Assembly (NCBI GenBank): GCA_014904845.1
Contig: MU119363.1
Location: 1 to 64,000, forward strand
DNA length: 64,000 nt
DNA from: Acephala macrosclerotiorum
Taxonomy: Eukaryota > Ascomycota > Leotiomycetes > Helotiales > Mollisiaceae
Direction of reading: 5' to 3'
Of this stretch, positions 23,127 to 34,909 are shown in pieces; positions within the stretch are counted from its first letter, which is position 1, and every line of letters starts with the position of its first letter. The position numbers were made by a program, and so were the translations under genes. The notes under the pieces are model-generated. The model saw nothing but the letters and a program-made list of their open reading frames with translations, was not told the DNA's origin and ran no database searches.

Positions 23127-23592
23127 GAATTCTCTCAATGAGCCTGATGATTGTGGAGCCGACTTTCTCTCGACGCAGGAATCAAGATTGCACCGGGCCT
23201 CCGATCCAGCCTGTGCCTTCTCCATGTCCTGGAGTGCCATTCTTGCCTGGCATGTTTCTGCCCCAGATCCCTTGCGCGTCGTGCAACTGGTAGGGAAGGC
23301 GGCTGTCTGTGTAGCCCCATTGTGAAGCTTGTGCGGGGCATCAAGTCCTGGATTGTACGTAGATGACCAGGACAATGGCGATTTCTGGCAATTTTCTCCC
23401 GTCACACCGTTCGCATAACTAGATTTTTTTGGTGGGGGGAAGGGGGGAATAGCATCTTTATTATTCTTGCTCCAACGAACGGCCAGGGTGTTCTCCGTCT
23501 ATGCTCTGAGTTCGCGCTCGAAAATTGGATGGTTTTCATCCCAACTTCGTATGGCAAGTTAGAGAATAGTGAAGCTCTAGAAAAAGTAGCTT
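23127..23592. other. Intergenic
   Basis: Overlapping frames on both strands only, none with a recognisable product. A G-rich tract lies at 23,431-23,446. The region separates the secreted-protein relic from the stop codon of the MFS pseudogene. Confidence 0.35.
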
Positions 23593-25653
23593 TTATTCCT
23601 TCTTGGACGGGGTTTGAGCTTGTATTTCAACATCGCTCACTCCGCTAACTCCCGCAAGACTGCTACCACTCGTCTCTGGCGTATCCTCCACTTGCTGTTT
23701 CTCCTCCGGTCGTGTAAGACCCTTGCCTTTGACCAAGAAACAAAGAAGTAAGCAAGCTCCCATAATAGGTGCCCATATTAGAAACACAGACGTCGAGGCA
23801 TGCATGTATGAGTTGAGAACCTCCTCTTTCTCAACACTCGATATATTTGACAGGTCCAATACACGAAGGATAGCAGCCAAGATTCCAGCCTTGACATCCT
23901 CCGGCAGAGAGGTAGCGGCACTCAGAGACTTCTTCAATGAGTTGGAGAAGATACTTGATGAGATAGCGAGACCTAATGAGCCACCCAAAGACCTCAAGAA
24001 GTTTATGATGCTTATCACTACAGCACGATTGCGCTTTAGCGAATGGGCTTGAACTGCGATGATGGTAGGTTGGAAGACGTTTCCTACACCAGCACCTTCG
24101 ATGAGCAGGAAGATAACGATTTGCCATCTAGGAGTGGTCCTGCTGAACAGAAGTACCAAGCCTGCGCCAAGAGTCCACAGAGCATAGCCGGACCAGATGG
24201 TTTCGCCGTACCGTTTTGTTCGGGAAATGTACTGCCCGGACAAAATGGAGGAGGTTGATTGGCCTGCCACGAACGGTATTGTGAGAGCGGCGGAGAGAAG
24301 TGGCGAGTACTGGCCGACATTTTGATAGTAGGTTGGGAGATAGTAGAGGTGCGAGTAGCTGGCTTCGGTTAGCTATGGACTATTAGGGAGCTGAGAGATC
24401 GCTTACTATACAATGCCGAATAGGAGATTCTGGACAAATATGGCAAATACCGCTGGGTTTTTGAAGAGATGGAGTGGTAACATTGGCATAGCAGCGAACT
24501 TCCACTCGACAAGAATGAACAGGACCATGCAGATGCCACCCAATGTGAGCCTATGAGGATTGAATTGTTAGCAAATGCCCAGATACGTACATGTATAAAC
24601 TAAGAATAAAAAAAAATGAGTTTATCCAGGATTTGTCATCTGGTGATCGTTCTGGCAGGAAGAAGGAAGAATTAGTTGAGGTTCTTACATAGATATAACC
24701 ATCGGGCTGTTCCAATCGAAATATATGCCACCTCCAGAAATTGGAATAAGTAGCAATAGGAGTGCTGAGGAGCTGAAGACTACGCCCCAGTGGTCAATGG
24801 CTTGGACCTTGGCCTTCAGATCGCTATGAACTTTGCTCGGAGGTAAGGTGAACGCAACCATGATTCCAGAAATAACCGCCATTGGACAAATGAACTAGAA
24901 GAGAGCCCGCCATGTTGCTGTCTGTATGAAAGCAGCTGCCAGAAAAGGTCCAATGGTGTTCCCCAAGCCAACACATGACCCTAGAATTCCTTGGTATCTA
25001 AAAATAAGGTCAATGAAAGTTATAACAGTCCTCACCGCAAGATGTACCACGGTCTCAGCGTAGTAGGTCTTGTCTAGAAAGTCTGTGTGTATTGGTGCGT
25101 CTGTCTAAAGAGTTGAGAGCTCTAGAGAGCTGTAAATAAGGTAGGAGCTAGATGGAAGCTAGTGCACGTGACCACCCTAACAAAAGTTCTCTCAGTATAG
25201 TTTCATTTCTGCCTACTTTCCACGGTTCTCGAGAGTGACGACGTCCGATACGATCATCATTGCTAAAGCCGTAACCCCTCCATTTCCAACTCCTGAAATA
25301 CCTCTAAAACCATTAAGCTGAGGTCCAGTCTTGGCGAACGAACACAAGAGGTCTCCCAAAGCTAGCAATCCCACAGCTGACAGAAAGACAACTTTTCTCC
25401 CCACAATATCTGACAATCGTCCGTACAATACTTGAAATACAGTATTTGCGATCAAACTCGATGTTCCAGCCCAAGCAATGGTTGTTGCTGCGTTCAAATC
25501 TTGGCCGATAGTTGGCAGTGCAATACCAATCGAATTCTGGTCAATGAAAGAGATGAGAAGAGAAAAAGCCAAGCCGCAGAAAACGACTATGAGTTTGGCT
25601 TTTGGGAGAATATTTGTCTCAATCCGGACGAGCTCATTGCCATCGCCAGCCAT
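23593..25653 (-). pseudogene. MFS drug:H+ antiporter (DHA2/14-TMS type) with one nonsense codon
   Basis: Minus-strand exons 25,653-25,217, 24,997-24,689, 24,550-24,407 and 24,358-23,593 join in frame to 552 codons. The order is a first membrane segment (LIVVFCGLAFSLLISFIDQN), motif A GRLSDIVGRK, motif C-like segment GILGSCVGLGNTIGPF, then the remaining helices and a charged C-terminal tail. This matches 14-TM multidrug or mycotoxin efflux pumps of the plasma membrane. Codon 180 is TAG (24,895-24,897), in WRALF-stop-FICP, where the family usually has an aromatic residue such as Trp. TGG to TAG is a CpA transition read on the other strand. Everything else is intact, so the lesion is recent, or a sequencing error. 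Introns 1 (219 nt) and 2 (138 nt) are long for this genome. Confidence 0.82.
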
Positions 25654-26701
25654 GCTGTCTGTATTGCTCAGAGACTTTTCTTGCTTGAATAAGTCTCAAG
25701 AACAGCAGAGGCAAAATTGAAGATCGACCCGTGTTGTGATATTTCAAGGAGAGTGTTAATGATGAAAGAAAAGCTTGTATCCTATTTTACATAGGTGAGA
25801 ATGAGATTCACTAAATCGAGCAGAAATCTCAGGTGGAGCAAAAGTGCAGGGAGATAGAACGGTTATCACGGATCTATCCGTGATTGTAGATCACATGTAT
25901 CCCCAACCGCGATCTGACAACTTGACACCTTTTACTTCGGATATGCCGCCAGACTCTACGAGCTTCGCACACTACCGTGGAAAAACTCATTCCCAGACCG
26001 ACATCGGCGTGAAACCGAGACTTTCCATCGCGATTCCGCTTGAACTTCAAAAAGAAAGAGTAACTTTCAGTCAGGATGTTGGCGGCTTTCGTAGGAAGTC
26101 CGCCACAAGTCAAACTTTTTGACCCACTTCGGCATCACTCCGAATCTCAACGGCCTCAAGCGGTGACTTGGGCGGATAGAGTCTTCCGCGGCCACTCGCC
26201 CATTGAATTGCATCTCGACTTGAGAATTTTGGGCCGGGATCTCTGGAGTTGCCTCCCATGAAAGCAGAGATGCCGCATGCCGTATGTATCGTGAAGGAGA
26301 TGAAGATGTGAAGACTGAAAAAGTTTGGAGGTCAGCCTGGCTGCACGTGATAAGATTAAGCGAACAGAGGTCTTCAGTCTTTCCTTTCATTTTGAACCGA
26401 TGATGCAGTATTCAAAGATCCTCCCAAGCATATTGATGATTCCACATAGGAGGGTACAGGATATTTCTTTCTCGACATTCACTCGTGGTATCTACATATC
26501 TATAAAGGCTCGCTTGTACCCCTTTTTAGTAGCCGAACTTGGATACAAACATACTTACATATTGCTCCATGACATCCAACAATACATCATCATACAATAC
26601 ATTAAACAATCCCAAACTCCTTTCGCTGTGCAGGAGACCAATCCATCTAATCGCCAGGTATCTATTCCGAGTTATTCCATCATATACACATCCGCCTACC
26701 C
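25654..26701. other. Intergenic, no gene seen
   Basis: Upstream of the MFS pseudogene and downstream of the GH5 gene. Frames of up to 127 codons occur on both strands without domains. AT-rich around 26,520-26,600. A short palindromic phrase (acggatctatccgt) lies at 25,868-25,881. Confidence 0.35.
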
Positions 26702-28848
26702 TCAATAATCCTCTGGCAAGCCAGAGAACGTAGGAATCGTCGTCGAGCAGTTGAAGTCGCGAGAATACGCTTTAGCAGGCAGAATTCCAGCTGCAAGACC
26801 AAGCTGATAGCTCCACTGCGTAGCATCCTCTGTGATCCAAGTCCAGTAAAACCAGCCCCAACCTTCCTCAAAACTCTTCATCTGTGCCTCCGCAAACATC
26901 AACAAGAATTGCTTGTACATCGAACTGTAGGTGCTTGGGTCGGCATTCGCGTTTGTACAGGAGCACTGCGAGTCCTTCGTCGGACAATCGGGCGTGAGAA
27001 CTTGCAAAGATGCATCACCGAAATCGTAAGTCCCGGTCCATCGACTTCCGACTCCAACGTTGTTGAGATTTGGAGCGCAGTCTGTGTCTGCTTGAGACCA
27101 TTCCGCGAAAATTGTCGGTCCGAAGCCAGTGGTTGTGCTCATGCTCTGTTCTGATTGAGATGTCCAGTCGGTACAGGCATACGAAACCTTCATGGTGTGA
27201 TTGAAGTCAATTTGGTTAACGTTGAAGATCACATATTGATGAGCATCCAGTACCAGATTCGAGTAGCCAGTCAATTTCCCTTGCCAGTTGTTCAGGCCCA
27301 TGAACCCATCGCCGAACACAACATAAGCGTTCACGCCGTTTCCATGAATGATCTCGTATGCCTGAGCTGTCCAATCCAACACATCGGTAACGTTCAGGGC
27401 AGTCATCTTTGGCTCGTTAGCAAGGCCATAGAAGGATATGATATTCTTGTATCGATCCTGAGCGAAGAATTGGGATAGTTGGTCGTGAATGGTCAAGGAG
27501 CGATTAGCATTTAATGCACCGTTAGTCCCGTTGAGCCACCCAATTGCTCCTTGACGACCACTGTGGTTCCATCCGTTTTGGCTGCCTGGAAGTCCATGAA
27601 GATCGAGGTTGATTCGTAGTCCATACTTCCGAGCCCATTCGATTCCTCTTAGGAGGTATCGCCAAGAGACTCTAAAAACATAGGGGTCGCCATCGTATGT
27701 TGTGACGGCCCAGTACGAAAAAGGTATCCTGACGTGGTCAAGACCAGCATCAGCAATATCTTTGAACGTCTGCTCGCTCACAAATGTTGCGTAGTGCTTC
27801 TCTAACGTCGACTTTGCCAAGTCTGCTCCTAGATGTGTAGTCAAAGTCCATTCGTCGATGATCCCTAGACCTGAAGCGTAGTTGAAGAGCGACGGAGTTA
27901 TGAATGGTTCTAGTGAAAGCCAGCCACCAATGTTGACACCTCTAGCAGGTCGGTCGGCGTATGATCCCCAGGCAGTGCCTATGGGAGGGACGTTGGAGTT
28001 GGCAGCCACGGAGTCGTCCCATGTCGAGTTCAGACCCATGATAGGAAGTCCACCAACAGTAGTATTGGTGTAAGTGACATTGAAGTCTGTTGTATCGTAC
28101 CATGAAAATGGATCGAGGTATGTCCCTTTCGCTGCCGCCGGAATACTAGACTCTGATATCCCATTGAGGTTCGAGTTCGAAGGTTTCCCACTTTCGCTTG
28201 CCGATGATGAACTCGAACTTGAACTCGAGCCCTTTTTTTTTTGACTAACAACCACAGCAACGACTATAATGACGACCAAAAGAACCACAATTCCACCTAT
28301 TATCAACCCTAATATTGGTTAGCCTCAAGTAGCTACCAAAGCCTCTCAAATGACCTACATTTCCGTTTGCTTTTCGGCGTTGGATCTTCATATGACTCTT
28401 TTTCGTATCCGTCATACTTAGCACCGCCTCTGACCCCCAGGGTCCGCTCATCTCCGTAAGAATCTTGCTCATATCGATCGTACTTTTCACCACTTTTGAT
28501 ATTTCTCAATGTCCGTCCATCTCCTTCTTCTAAAAGCGCTCCGCTTACAACTCTCCTCGACTTCCGCTTCCGCTCTTTATGCTCTCGCCTAGGGCTCTCC
28601 ACCACCTCTATCTTCTCATCAACAATTATCTCCCGTGGCCGTTTCCGTCGTGTCTTCTTTGGTGGAGTTTCTGCTCGTTCAGGTTGATGTTGGTTGAGGC
28701 GGTCTAATTGTGCTAAAGCATCTGCGGACAAGAGTTGTGATCCTGACTGTGATGAAGAACTCTGGTGCTTCGATCTCCGCGTTCGTCGTTTCTGCTCATA
28801 GTGATGGCTCCTTTCCCGATGTCGAGGTTGTTCCGACTCGCGGGCCAT
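26702..28848 (-). CDS. Membrane-anchored exo-1,3-beta-glucanase (GH5_9)
   Basis: Two exons (28,848-28,359 and 28,308-26,702; 50-nt intron) encode 698 residues. The Arg/Lys/Glu-rich N-terminal 160 residues are cytoplasmic, a single membrane span follows (IIGGIVVLLVVIIVVAVVV, about 165-185), then a Ser linker and a luminal/extracellular GH5 domain. The acid/base glutamate is in GLANEP (about 462) and the nucleophile in FAEWSQAD (about 566). Many Asn-x-Ser/Thr sites fit secretion. This is the type II membrane architecture of fungal glucan 1,3-beta-glucosidase D (ExgD-like), which trims cell-wall beta-1,3-glucan. The ATG at 28,848 opens with MARESEQPRH; an in-frame ATG 22 codons upstream is an alternative. 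The junction codon is TGG, restored by the GTAGGT donor. Confidence 0.93.
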
Positions 28849-29168
28849 ATTAATCGTTATCGAAACTCGCCGTAGTTTTCGTCTTGAATTCGCAGAATGC
28901 GCTTTTTGTTGCACCTAAACGCCAGCAAACACAAATAAAACATGTACAACGGAATACTAGGTCCGAATTGCGCGGTCACGAATCCATCACCGAGTTCCTG
29001 TTTACTTCGACTTGGCCGTAACCAGGCCAACAATCTTGAATCTCGATAAGCAGAGATCTTGTGATCCACGGCTACCGTCGGCGATGCCCACTTCTCCTCG
29101 TCTTACATCAAAGAGGTACAATTGAAAATGATACCCCTCATGTTCTGTAGTACGACGTTGCACTCAAG
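28849..29168. promoter_or_regulatory. Shared divergent promoter region
   Basis: 320 bp separate the divergent starts of the GH5 glucanase (minus) and the E1 beta subunit (plus). No clear TATA box was seen, and no other gene fits here. Confidence 0.4.
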
Positions 29169-30472
29169 ATGCGAATAGCACCGAGGACAATCTCCAGATT
29201 TCTGGCATCTCCCACAATTCCAAATGGTCTCGATGTCCCAAACAAATCAAGACAACGACCCTACTCTACACATCCTCCTGCGGCCCGCTTGAACATCCCC
29301 ACCGACTTCTCCACAACTTCTTTATTAGCTCACAGCTCTCAGTCTGCGCTGCAGAATACAGAGCTCGATGCTGAAGTTCGCAATGGAACAACGAAGCGCA
29401 TGAACCTCTTCCAGTCGATCAATGATGCACTCTCCCTTGCTTTGGCTGCCGACGAATCGGTCATACTGTTTGGCGAAGATGTTGCATTTGGAGGGGTCTT
29501 TCGTTGCAGTATGGGTCTGGCAGAGAACTATGGTTCCGAGAGAGTCTTCAATACCCCTCTGAGCGAGCAAGGGATTGTTGGCTTTGGAATTGGTGCAGCG
29601 GCAGAAGGAATGAAAGCCGTTGCCGAAATACAATTCGCGGATTATGTGTACCCTGCATTTGATCAACTGGTCAATGAAGCAGCCAAGTTCAGGTACAGAG
29701 ATGGAAAAGAGGGAAGGCATGTTGGAGGTTTGACAGTAAGAATGCCTTGTGGTGGAGTAGGACATGGAGCATTGTGAATATAAAGACCTAAAGTCCCGAG
29801 TACAACTGACTGAAGCAAGGTACCATTCTCAATCACCTGAGAGCTTGTTCTCACATATTCCCGGCTTGAGAGTTATCATGCCTAGATCTCCAATTCAAGC
29901 AAAGGGGCTCTTACTTTCAGCAATTGCAAGCAATGATCCATGCATTTTCATGGAGCCAAAGGCCTTGTACAGAGCCGCGGTTGAACAGGTCCCGACTGGA
30001 TCCTACACATTACCACTCTCGAAAGCCGAAGTCTTGAAAGAAGGCTCAGGCCTTACCATTGTGTCTTACGGGCATCCTTTGTATACATGCAGCGCTGCTA
30101 TTGAGAAAGCGGAGAAGGATCTTGGGATCGGCATTGAGCTGATAGATCTCAGAACGGTGTATCCTTGGGATAAGGAGTGCGTTCTAACGAGTGTGAGGAA
30201 GACTGGCAGATGCGTGGTGGTACATGAGAGCATGGTCAATGCTGGTATTGGCGCTGAGGTTGCTGCGAGTATACAAGAAGACAAGGAGACATTCTTACGG
30301 TTGGAAGCTCCGGTGGCGAGAGTAGCTGGATGGAGTATCCATATGGGTTTGATGTTTGAGCGATTCAATATCCCGGATGTTGCAAGTAAGATTACAATGC
30401 TTGGCCTTGCTGTACTCTATACTGACCGGCTTAGGGGTGTATGATTCCATAAAACGGACAGTACAATACTGA
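29169..30472 (+). CDS. BCKDHB: Branched-chain 2-oxoacid dehydrogenase E1 beta subunit, mitochondrial
   Basis: Exons 29,169-29,773, 29,820-30,385 and 30,435-30,472 give 402 residues. The Arg/Ser-rich N-terminus fits a mitochondrial presequence. The transketolase-type pyrimidine-binding domain begins at [11 protein letters not shown], with [22 protein letters not shown] and [15 protein letters not shown]; the C-terminal domain carries [15 protein letters not shown]. These match the beta subunit of branched-chain 2-oxoisovalerate dehydrogenase rather than pyruvate dehydrogenase (FGGVFRCS and GHGALYHSQSPE patterns). With E1 alpha it uses thiamine diphosphate to decarboxylate keto acids from Val, Leu and Ile in the mitochondrial matrix. 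The last exon is only 38 nt and supplies the family-typical end [11 protein letters not shown]. Confidence 0.95.
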
Positions 30473-30909
30473 GTATCGTCAATAGAATGATTGAAAAAGC
30501 GTGCATCCTAGAAAATATTCTCACGAACTGCATTTGCATCTGGTCATCATAGCAAGGTATGCCGCAGTCCTAGGGTAGATGAGATTATGAGCAGAACAAC
30601 GATTCATAAAAAAATAAATGTGAAAGTCATAAACCCCAAGACTCCGTGACTTCTTCCTCTGTATTATCATATTCAAGTCCATAACACCGACACGAGACCT
30701 TCGCTCACTTTGAGGCATCAAAAGGAGGCAGAGTCACGTGTATATTGACTGCGCCACAACCACACACCGCTTCAGCCACGAGGGGTCAAGGGCAACGCCT
30801 CGAATCCTGGGAGAGCTTCACTTTGTCTCAGGCCCAGGCTCTTCCACCATCTCTCTCATCCCAGCTTTGTGTGGTAGACGTGGTGCCTACATATCGAGAC
30901 TCTCCCCAA
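30473..30909. other. Intergenic and leader of the capping protein gene
   Basis: No gene seen. The frame of the downstream gene is open back to 30,745, but that translation shows no family features, and the next gene starts at 30,910. Confidence 0.4.
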
Positions 30910-32038
30910 ATGGCAGATCTAGCCACAGTCTCATCATTTGTCGAGGGTGCTCCCCCAGGAGAGGTACGCATCTGCCCCGGCATGGACTCGAGCTGTCACT
31001 AACTCCTTTGAAGCTCGCAGATGTTATAGCAGGTATGTTTGAGCCTCCTGACAGACTCGAACTTCTGCTAAGGCCTGGGAAAAGATATCAAGGCTCTCAC
31101 AATCGACACTCCCAATATCGTGTCGCAACTCGGCCCTGCTTTCGAGAAATACAATGAAGAACAATTCGCAACGGTTAAGCTGCCTGGTAGCAGCCAGCCT
31201 GTCAGTCAATATCCTCTCTATGTGTGGGACAAGTTCTGATTTCTTGGGTCACAGGTCTTAGTCAGCTCGCACAACTCTCTTGGAGGAGGTAGATACTACG
31301 ATGTCGAGAGCTCATCCAGCTTCGCTTTCGACCATAGCACGCAGGTTCGCATACAGCACTCTTGTTGGCGAGTCATTAGTTCTAATGGAGACTAGAAAGC
31401 GAGCGCTGCACAGAGCCATGTCTTGGAAAGCAGTCATTCTGATCTTGTGTATGTTTCCCCGGCTGCCAATGCAAGAAAAAAAGCTAATACTCTGCCACAG
31501 CAAGTCAATCCTGAAGAGTCTCGGCTCTCATGTCAAGGAGCATTTCCCAAATGCATCGTATGGCACCTATCCCATAGAAGACGATTCGAAGATTGCGATT
31601 TTGGTTGTAGCCAACAAATACAGCCCAAACAATTTCTGGTAAGCTCCACAGCTTGCCTCGTATGCCAAAGCTCACAATAGCAGGAACGGTCGTTGGCGCT
31701 CACTATACATCTTCTCACCCTCCGCTTCTTCTCTCACTGGCAGTATCAAGGTCGACGTACACTACTACGAAGACGGAAATGTCCGCCTACTCACTACCAA
31801 ACCCATCTCAGCCTCAATTTCTTCAGCTTCAGCAACTTCGATAGTGAGAGAGATCACTGTGGCCGAGAAGAAGTATCAAGAAGAGCTCAACAAGGGCTTC
31901 AACAACCTTAGCGAAGGAGCTTTCAAAGGATTAAGAAGACAGCTGCCTATCACGAGACAGAAGATTGAGTGGGATAAGATTGCTGGGTATCGCCTGGGTC
32001 AGGACATAGGTGGGGGTTCAAGCAGTAAGACGAGATAG
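30910..32038 (+). CDS. CAP1: F-actin-capping protein alpha subunit
   Basis: Seven exons: 30,910-30,963, 31,014-31,032, 31,085-31,200, 31,255-31,344, 31,396-31,448, 31,501-31,638 and 31,684-32,038. They encode 274 residues, the usual length. Recognisable parts are the N-terminal helix leading to ADVIADIKAL, LVSSHNSLGGGRYYD, NKYSPNNFWNGRWRS (hallmark of the alpha subunit) and the C-terminal tentacle LRRQLPITRQKIEWDKI. With the beta subunit it caps barbed ends of actin filaments at cortical patches. The second exon is only 19 nt, yet it is needed to read ELADVIADIK across two junctions. The start MADLATVSSF is chosen because upstream in-frame sequence is unlike the family. Confidence 0.95.
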
Positions 32039-32323
32039 CCTTGCGACAGGTATTAGCCTGAGAGGAATCGAGTGCTGGATCAAGATCTAGGAAACACCTT
32101 GGACAGAGCTATGCACATCTGTGAACCTTGAATATGTACCAGTTGCTCGTATTCGCAAGGCGGATGAAATCCGCGCAGTATAATGTGGCTCTTGACCGCA
32201 GTTTGACTTTACATCCAAATCACACCACCCGATATGATGGGTGCTGAAGATACGTGTACGTGGAGTATTTAGCAGATTGGGTATCGGTATCCTCTGCAGT
32301 TGGCCTCCCTTACGAGCCTGGGA
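32039..32323. other. Intergenic left flank of the transposon
   Basis: Normal composition, no gene. It ends at the left inverted repeat of the mariner-type element. Confidence 0.4.
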
Positions 32324-32360
32324 TTATCCCTTGGACCGCCATCGCTTGCCACAGCGCTAG
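32324..32360 (+). repeat. Left terminal inverted repeat (with TA)
   Basis: 37 bases identical in reverse complement to 34,325-34,361, including the TA target duplication. GC content is far above that of the interior. Confidence 0.9.
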
Positions 32361-34358
32361 TAGGGGTAATGCAAGGGTTATATCAGCTATTTCAACTCAT
32401 TATCGTGATACTAGAATTACGTATTATACTTAGAAAATCAATCAATTAATATCCTTTTGATGAAATCGCACTCAATAATCACTTTCTTGATATAGTACTA
32501 CATTACAAAAGCTATATCCAAGCCTAGAACGACGCGCTCTCTTACTAGTCTTCTGTCTAATAAGCTTATTGTATTGTAGCTTATATACACACCAAGTACA
32601 AGGACTTATTACTCCTCTTTTGGCCCTTATATAAATATAGTCTAAATTCGAATTGAATTGTTTTTTGCCTTTCAATTCAAGCTGTAAGCGCTGTATTTTA
32701 GTCTTAATATCGAACTCAAATAGAAAGATATATATTGCGATTCGAAAGTTTAAATAGAAAAGTGGTTTTAAGTATTCTAATTTAGTTATATGAATTTAAT
32801 AAAAACGATAACTATTAATAACAATTACGTCAATTAACCAATAGAATATAGACCACTAGTTGCGCCTCGTAGTTTTGTGTGTCTCGTATGATTCTCTCAA
32901 TTGATTAGCAATATCAACTTTTTCCATATTATAATTGTAATCGTTGATCAGGACTGGAATATTAAACTTTTTCGTTGAGTTATTTCCAAAGATAGCGCGA
33001 ACAATTCGACCGTGTGTAAACGTCTTCGCAAAGCGCTGTCATTGTCTTGAAATAAAATTATTGGTAGTATGAATTGTATAGATTGTATTTAAGTCTAAAA
33101 CAATATTATTGTCTTGCCAAGCAAAGCAAAAAATCTCGTCCACTACTTGAGCGTAGAGCGTATTTTAATCTAGTTTTGAAATTAAATTATCTTTCTTTAA
33201 TTGGAATAATTTAAGAGGAAACTTAGTGTGCGATTTAATCGTTTCAACAATTCTAAAACGATTACTTTGTAGACTCTAAAAAAGCGAAATAGAAATAAAG
33301 TAATTGTCTATATAAATTGTAAGCGAATTTCTGAGTAAAGATTCGATAAAAATACAAACAAGAAAATCGGTATTTGTTAGTTCTTCGACGATTATTATTT
33401 TTTTTAAACCATAGATTTTAGAGCTCCATATAAAGCTGTATATATATCCATAGTCTACTAGTCCGTAGATTTTATACTCTTATTTAATCGACTTATTGAG
33501 CATTTTAAAAATATAATTTGATCGATCGAAAAATCGTACTATAAACTCGTCGATTGATACTGTACTCGAAAGCGAATAATACTATTGAAACGTAACTCGA
33601 AAACGAAAAGCAAAAAATTTTACTTTATACTACTACTTCGTATTATCAAATTAATCTAAACTTTTGAATTTGTTCGTCTTTGAATCTAATATATAGAAAT
33701 ATCGTTTGATTTATTCTCACTACTAACGAGAAATATGCCTTAAAATCGTATGAATAAAACTTCTCTTTATATCGGTATTTTAATAACTTTCGATATTTAA
33801 TACATTATAAACTCTCATATATATAATTGCACTTAAAAAAATATAAAGTTCTTCTACTAATAATTCTATCTATTTTCACTGCTTTTTCCTTTTATCAAAC
33901 CACTAAAACCTTGCGTATATATTTGTATTTCGCGCTATTATATCGTATAGATTAAAAAGAAAAAAAAAATCAAAGTAATCATATAATATTAAATTCAAAA
34001 AAAACGTAGAAAATAATAGTACTTTAATAGAATAGCTTTTCTTTGTCACAAATGGCTCGAATTTGATCTCTAAAAGATTTCTGTATTCCTTGAACAATTC
34101 AAACAATAAATCTGACTTTTTTAAAGCTTTAACAGCGCGCTATTCAATCGTATTAAATGACGTTTTGCACTTTAAAAGCATTTTACTAAGTAATTCCAAA
34201 GTACATTCTAGATTCGATCGCGATATTGAAAAATCACGCGTTAGTCAATTAAAGCGCGCTATACGATCGACTAAAAGGCTAAATAGCGGATTAACATTAT
34301 TCCGACAAATTTTCGCTTCTTTTCCTAGCGCTGTGGCAAGCGATGGCGGTCCAAGGGA
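32327..34358 (-). mobile_element. Tc1/mariner-type (pogo/Fot-like) DNA transposon, degraded
   Basis: Perfect inverted repeats bound a 2,032-bp segment. 32,324-32,360 (ttatcccttggaccgccatc...) is the exact reverse complement of 34,325-34,361. Taking the flanking TA at 32,325-32,326 and 34,359-34,360 as target duplication leaves 34-35-bp terminal repeats starting TCCCTTGG. Size, TA target and repeat length fit the Fot1/pogo branch of the superfamily. The ends keep normal composition, but the interior from about 32,400 is AT-rich and stop-laden, as after RIP. A minus-strand frame near the left end looks like a transposase C-terminus, so the transposase ran right to left. The copy can no longer be autonomous, although its ends look usable by a transposase supplied elsewhere. 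Confidence 0.85.
32472..32711 (-). pseudogene. Transposase C-terminal remnant
   Basis: An 80-codon open frame without an ATG begins with a Leu/Ile heptad-like helix (KTKIQRLQLELKGKK). It continues Lys/Arg-rich (TSKRARRS) and ends at TAA. Such a coiled, basic tail is common at the end of pogo/Fot-type DDE transposases. Upstream of this part the frame is broken by many stops. Assignment rests on position inside the element and on the tail character, not on a catalytic motif. Confidence 0.4.
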
Positions 34359-34361
34359 TAA
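34325..34361 (-). repeat. Right terminal inverted repeat (with TA)
   Basis: Reverse complement of the left repeat, 37 of 37 identical; followed by ordinary sequence agtctgtg. Confidence 0.9.
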
Positions 34362-34909
34362 GTCTGTGTTTTACAGGGATCTTCGGGCCTTCTCGCTAAT
34401 AAATGAGTGCTGAAACTAAATTTCGATTTTTAATCACGAAACTAAAATGACTCAAATTTACTATAAACTCACTATAGCTTTTTATAAATATCGTAATACA
34501 AGTTCAAATAATTTTGATTTGTGCGTATTGTACACTTTTAAAGTAAAGTCATCGAGTTTAGTTTTCGTCGCTTAAAAATGCCCTAAAAATGCCTAAAAAA
34601 CACACACTTATAATCCCAGGCTCGTTACATGTGCCTGCAAAAGATGAACCAATTACGGCGAACGTAACACTCCATTTGCTAAGCAACTCTAGCGTCGGTG
34701 CACGGAGCGGAAAGACCATCGGCAGAATAGAAGTCTCGACGGGACAACTTGGCTTGGGTTTTTGCTTCTACACCACTCAAACTTCTTCAACACTCCTTTC
34801 AACCATTCGCGCACCGATCCCAGAGTCTCTTGGAAGTATTATCTCGGCGTTGCGTAAATTGACATTCCAACCGATCCGGCAGATTGTTAGATACCAAATC
34901 ACCGTCAGC
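34362..34909. other. AT-rich strip and leader of the cytochrome b5 gene
   Basis: About 34,420-34,580 is again AT-rich outside the transposon ends, which may be a second decayed repeat or leakage of mutation. From 34,589 the frame of the cytochrome b5 gene is open for 107 codons before its expected start. This may be leader. Confidence 0.4.
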
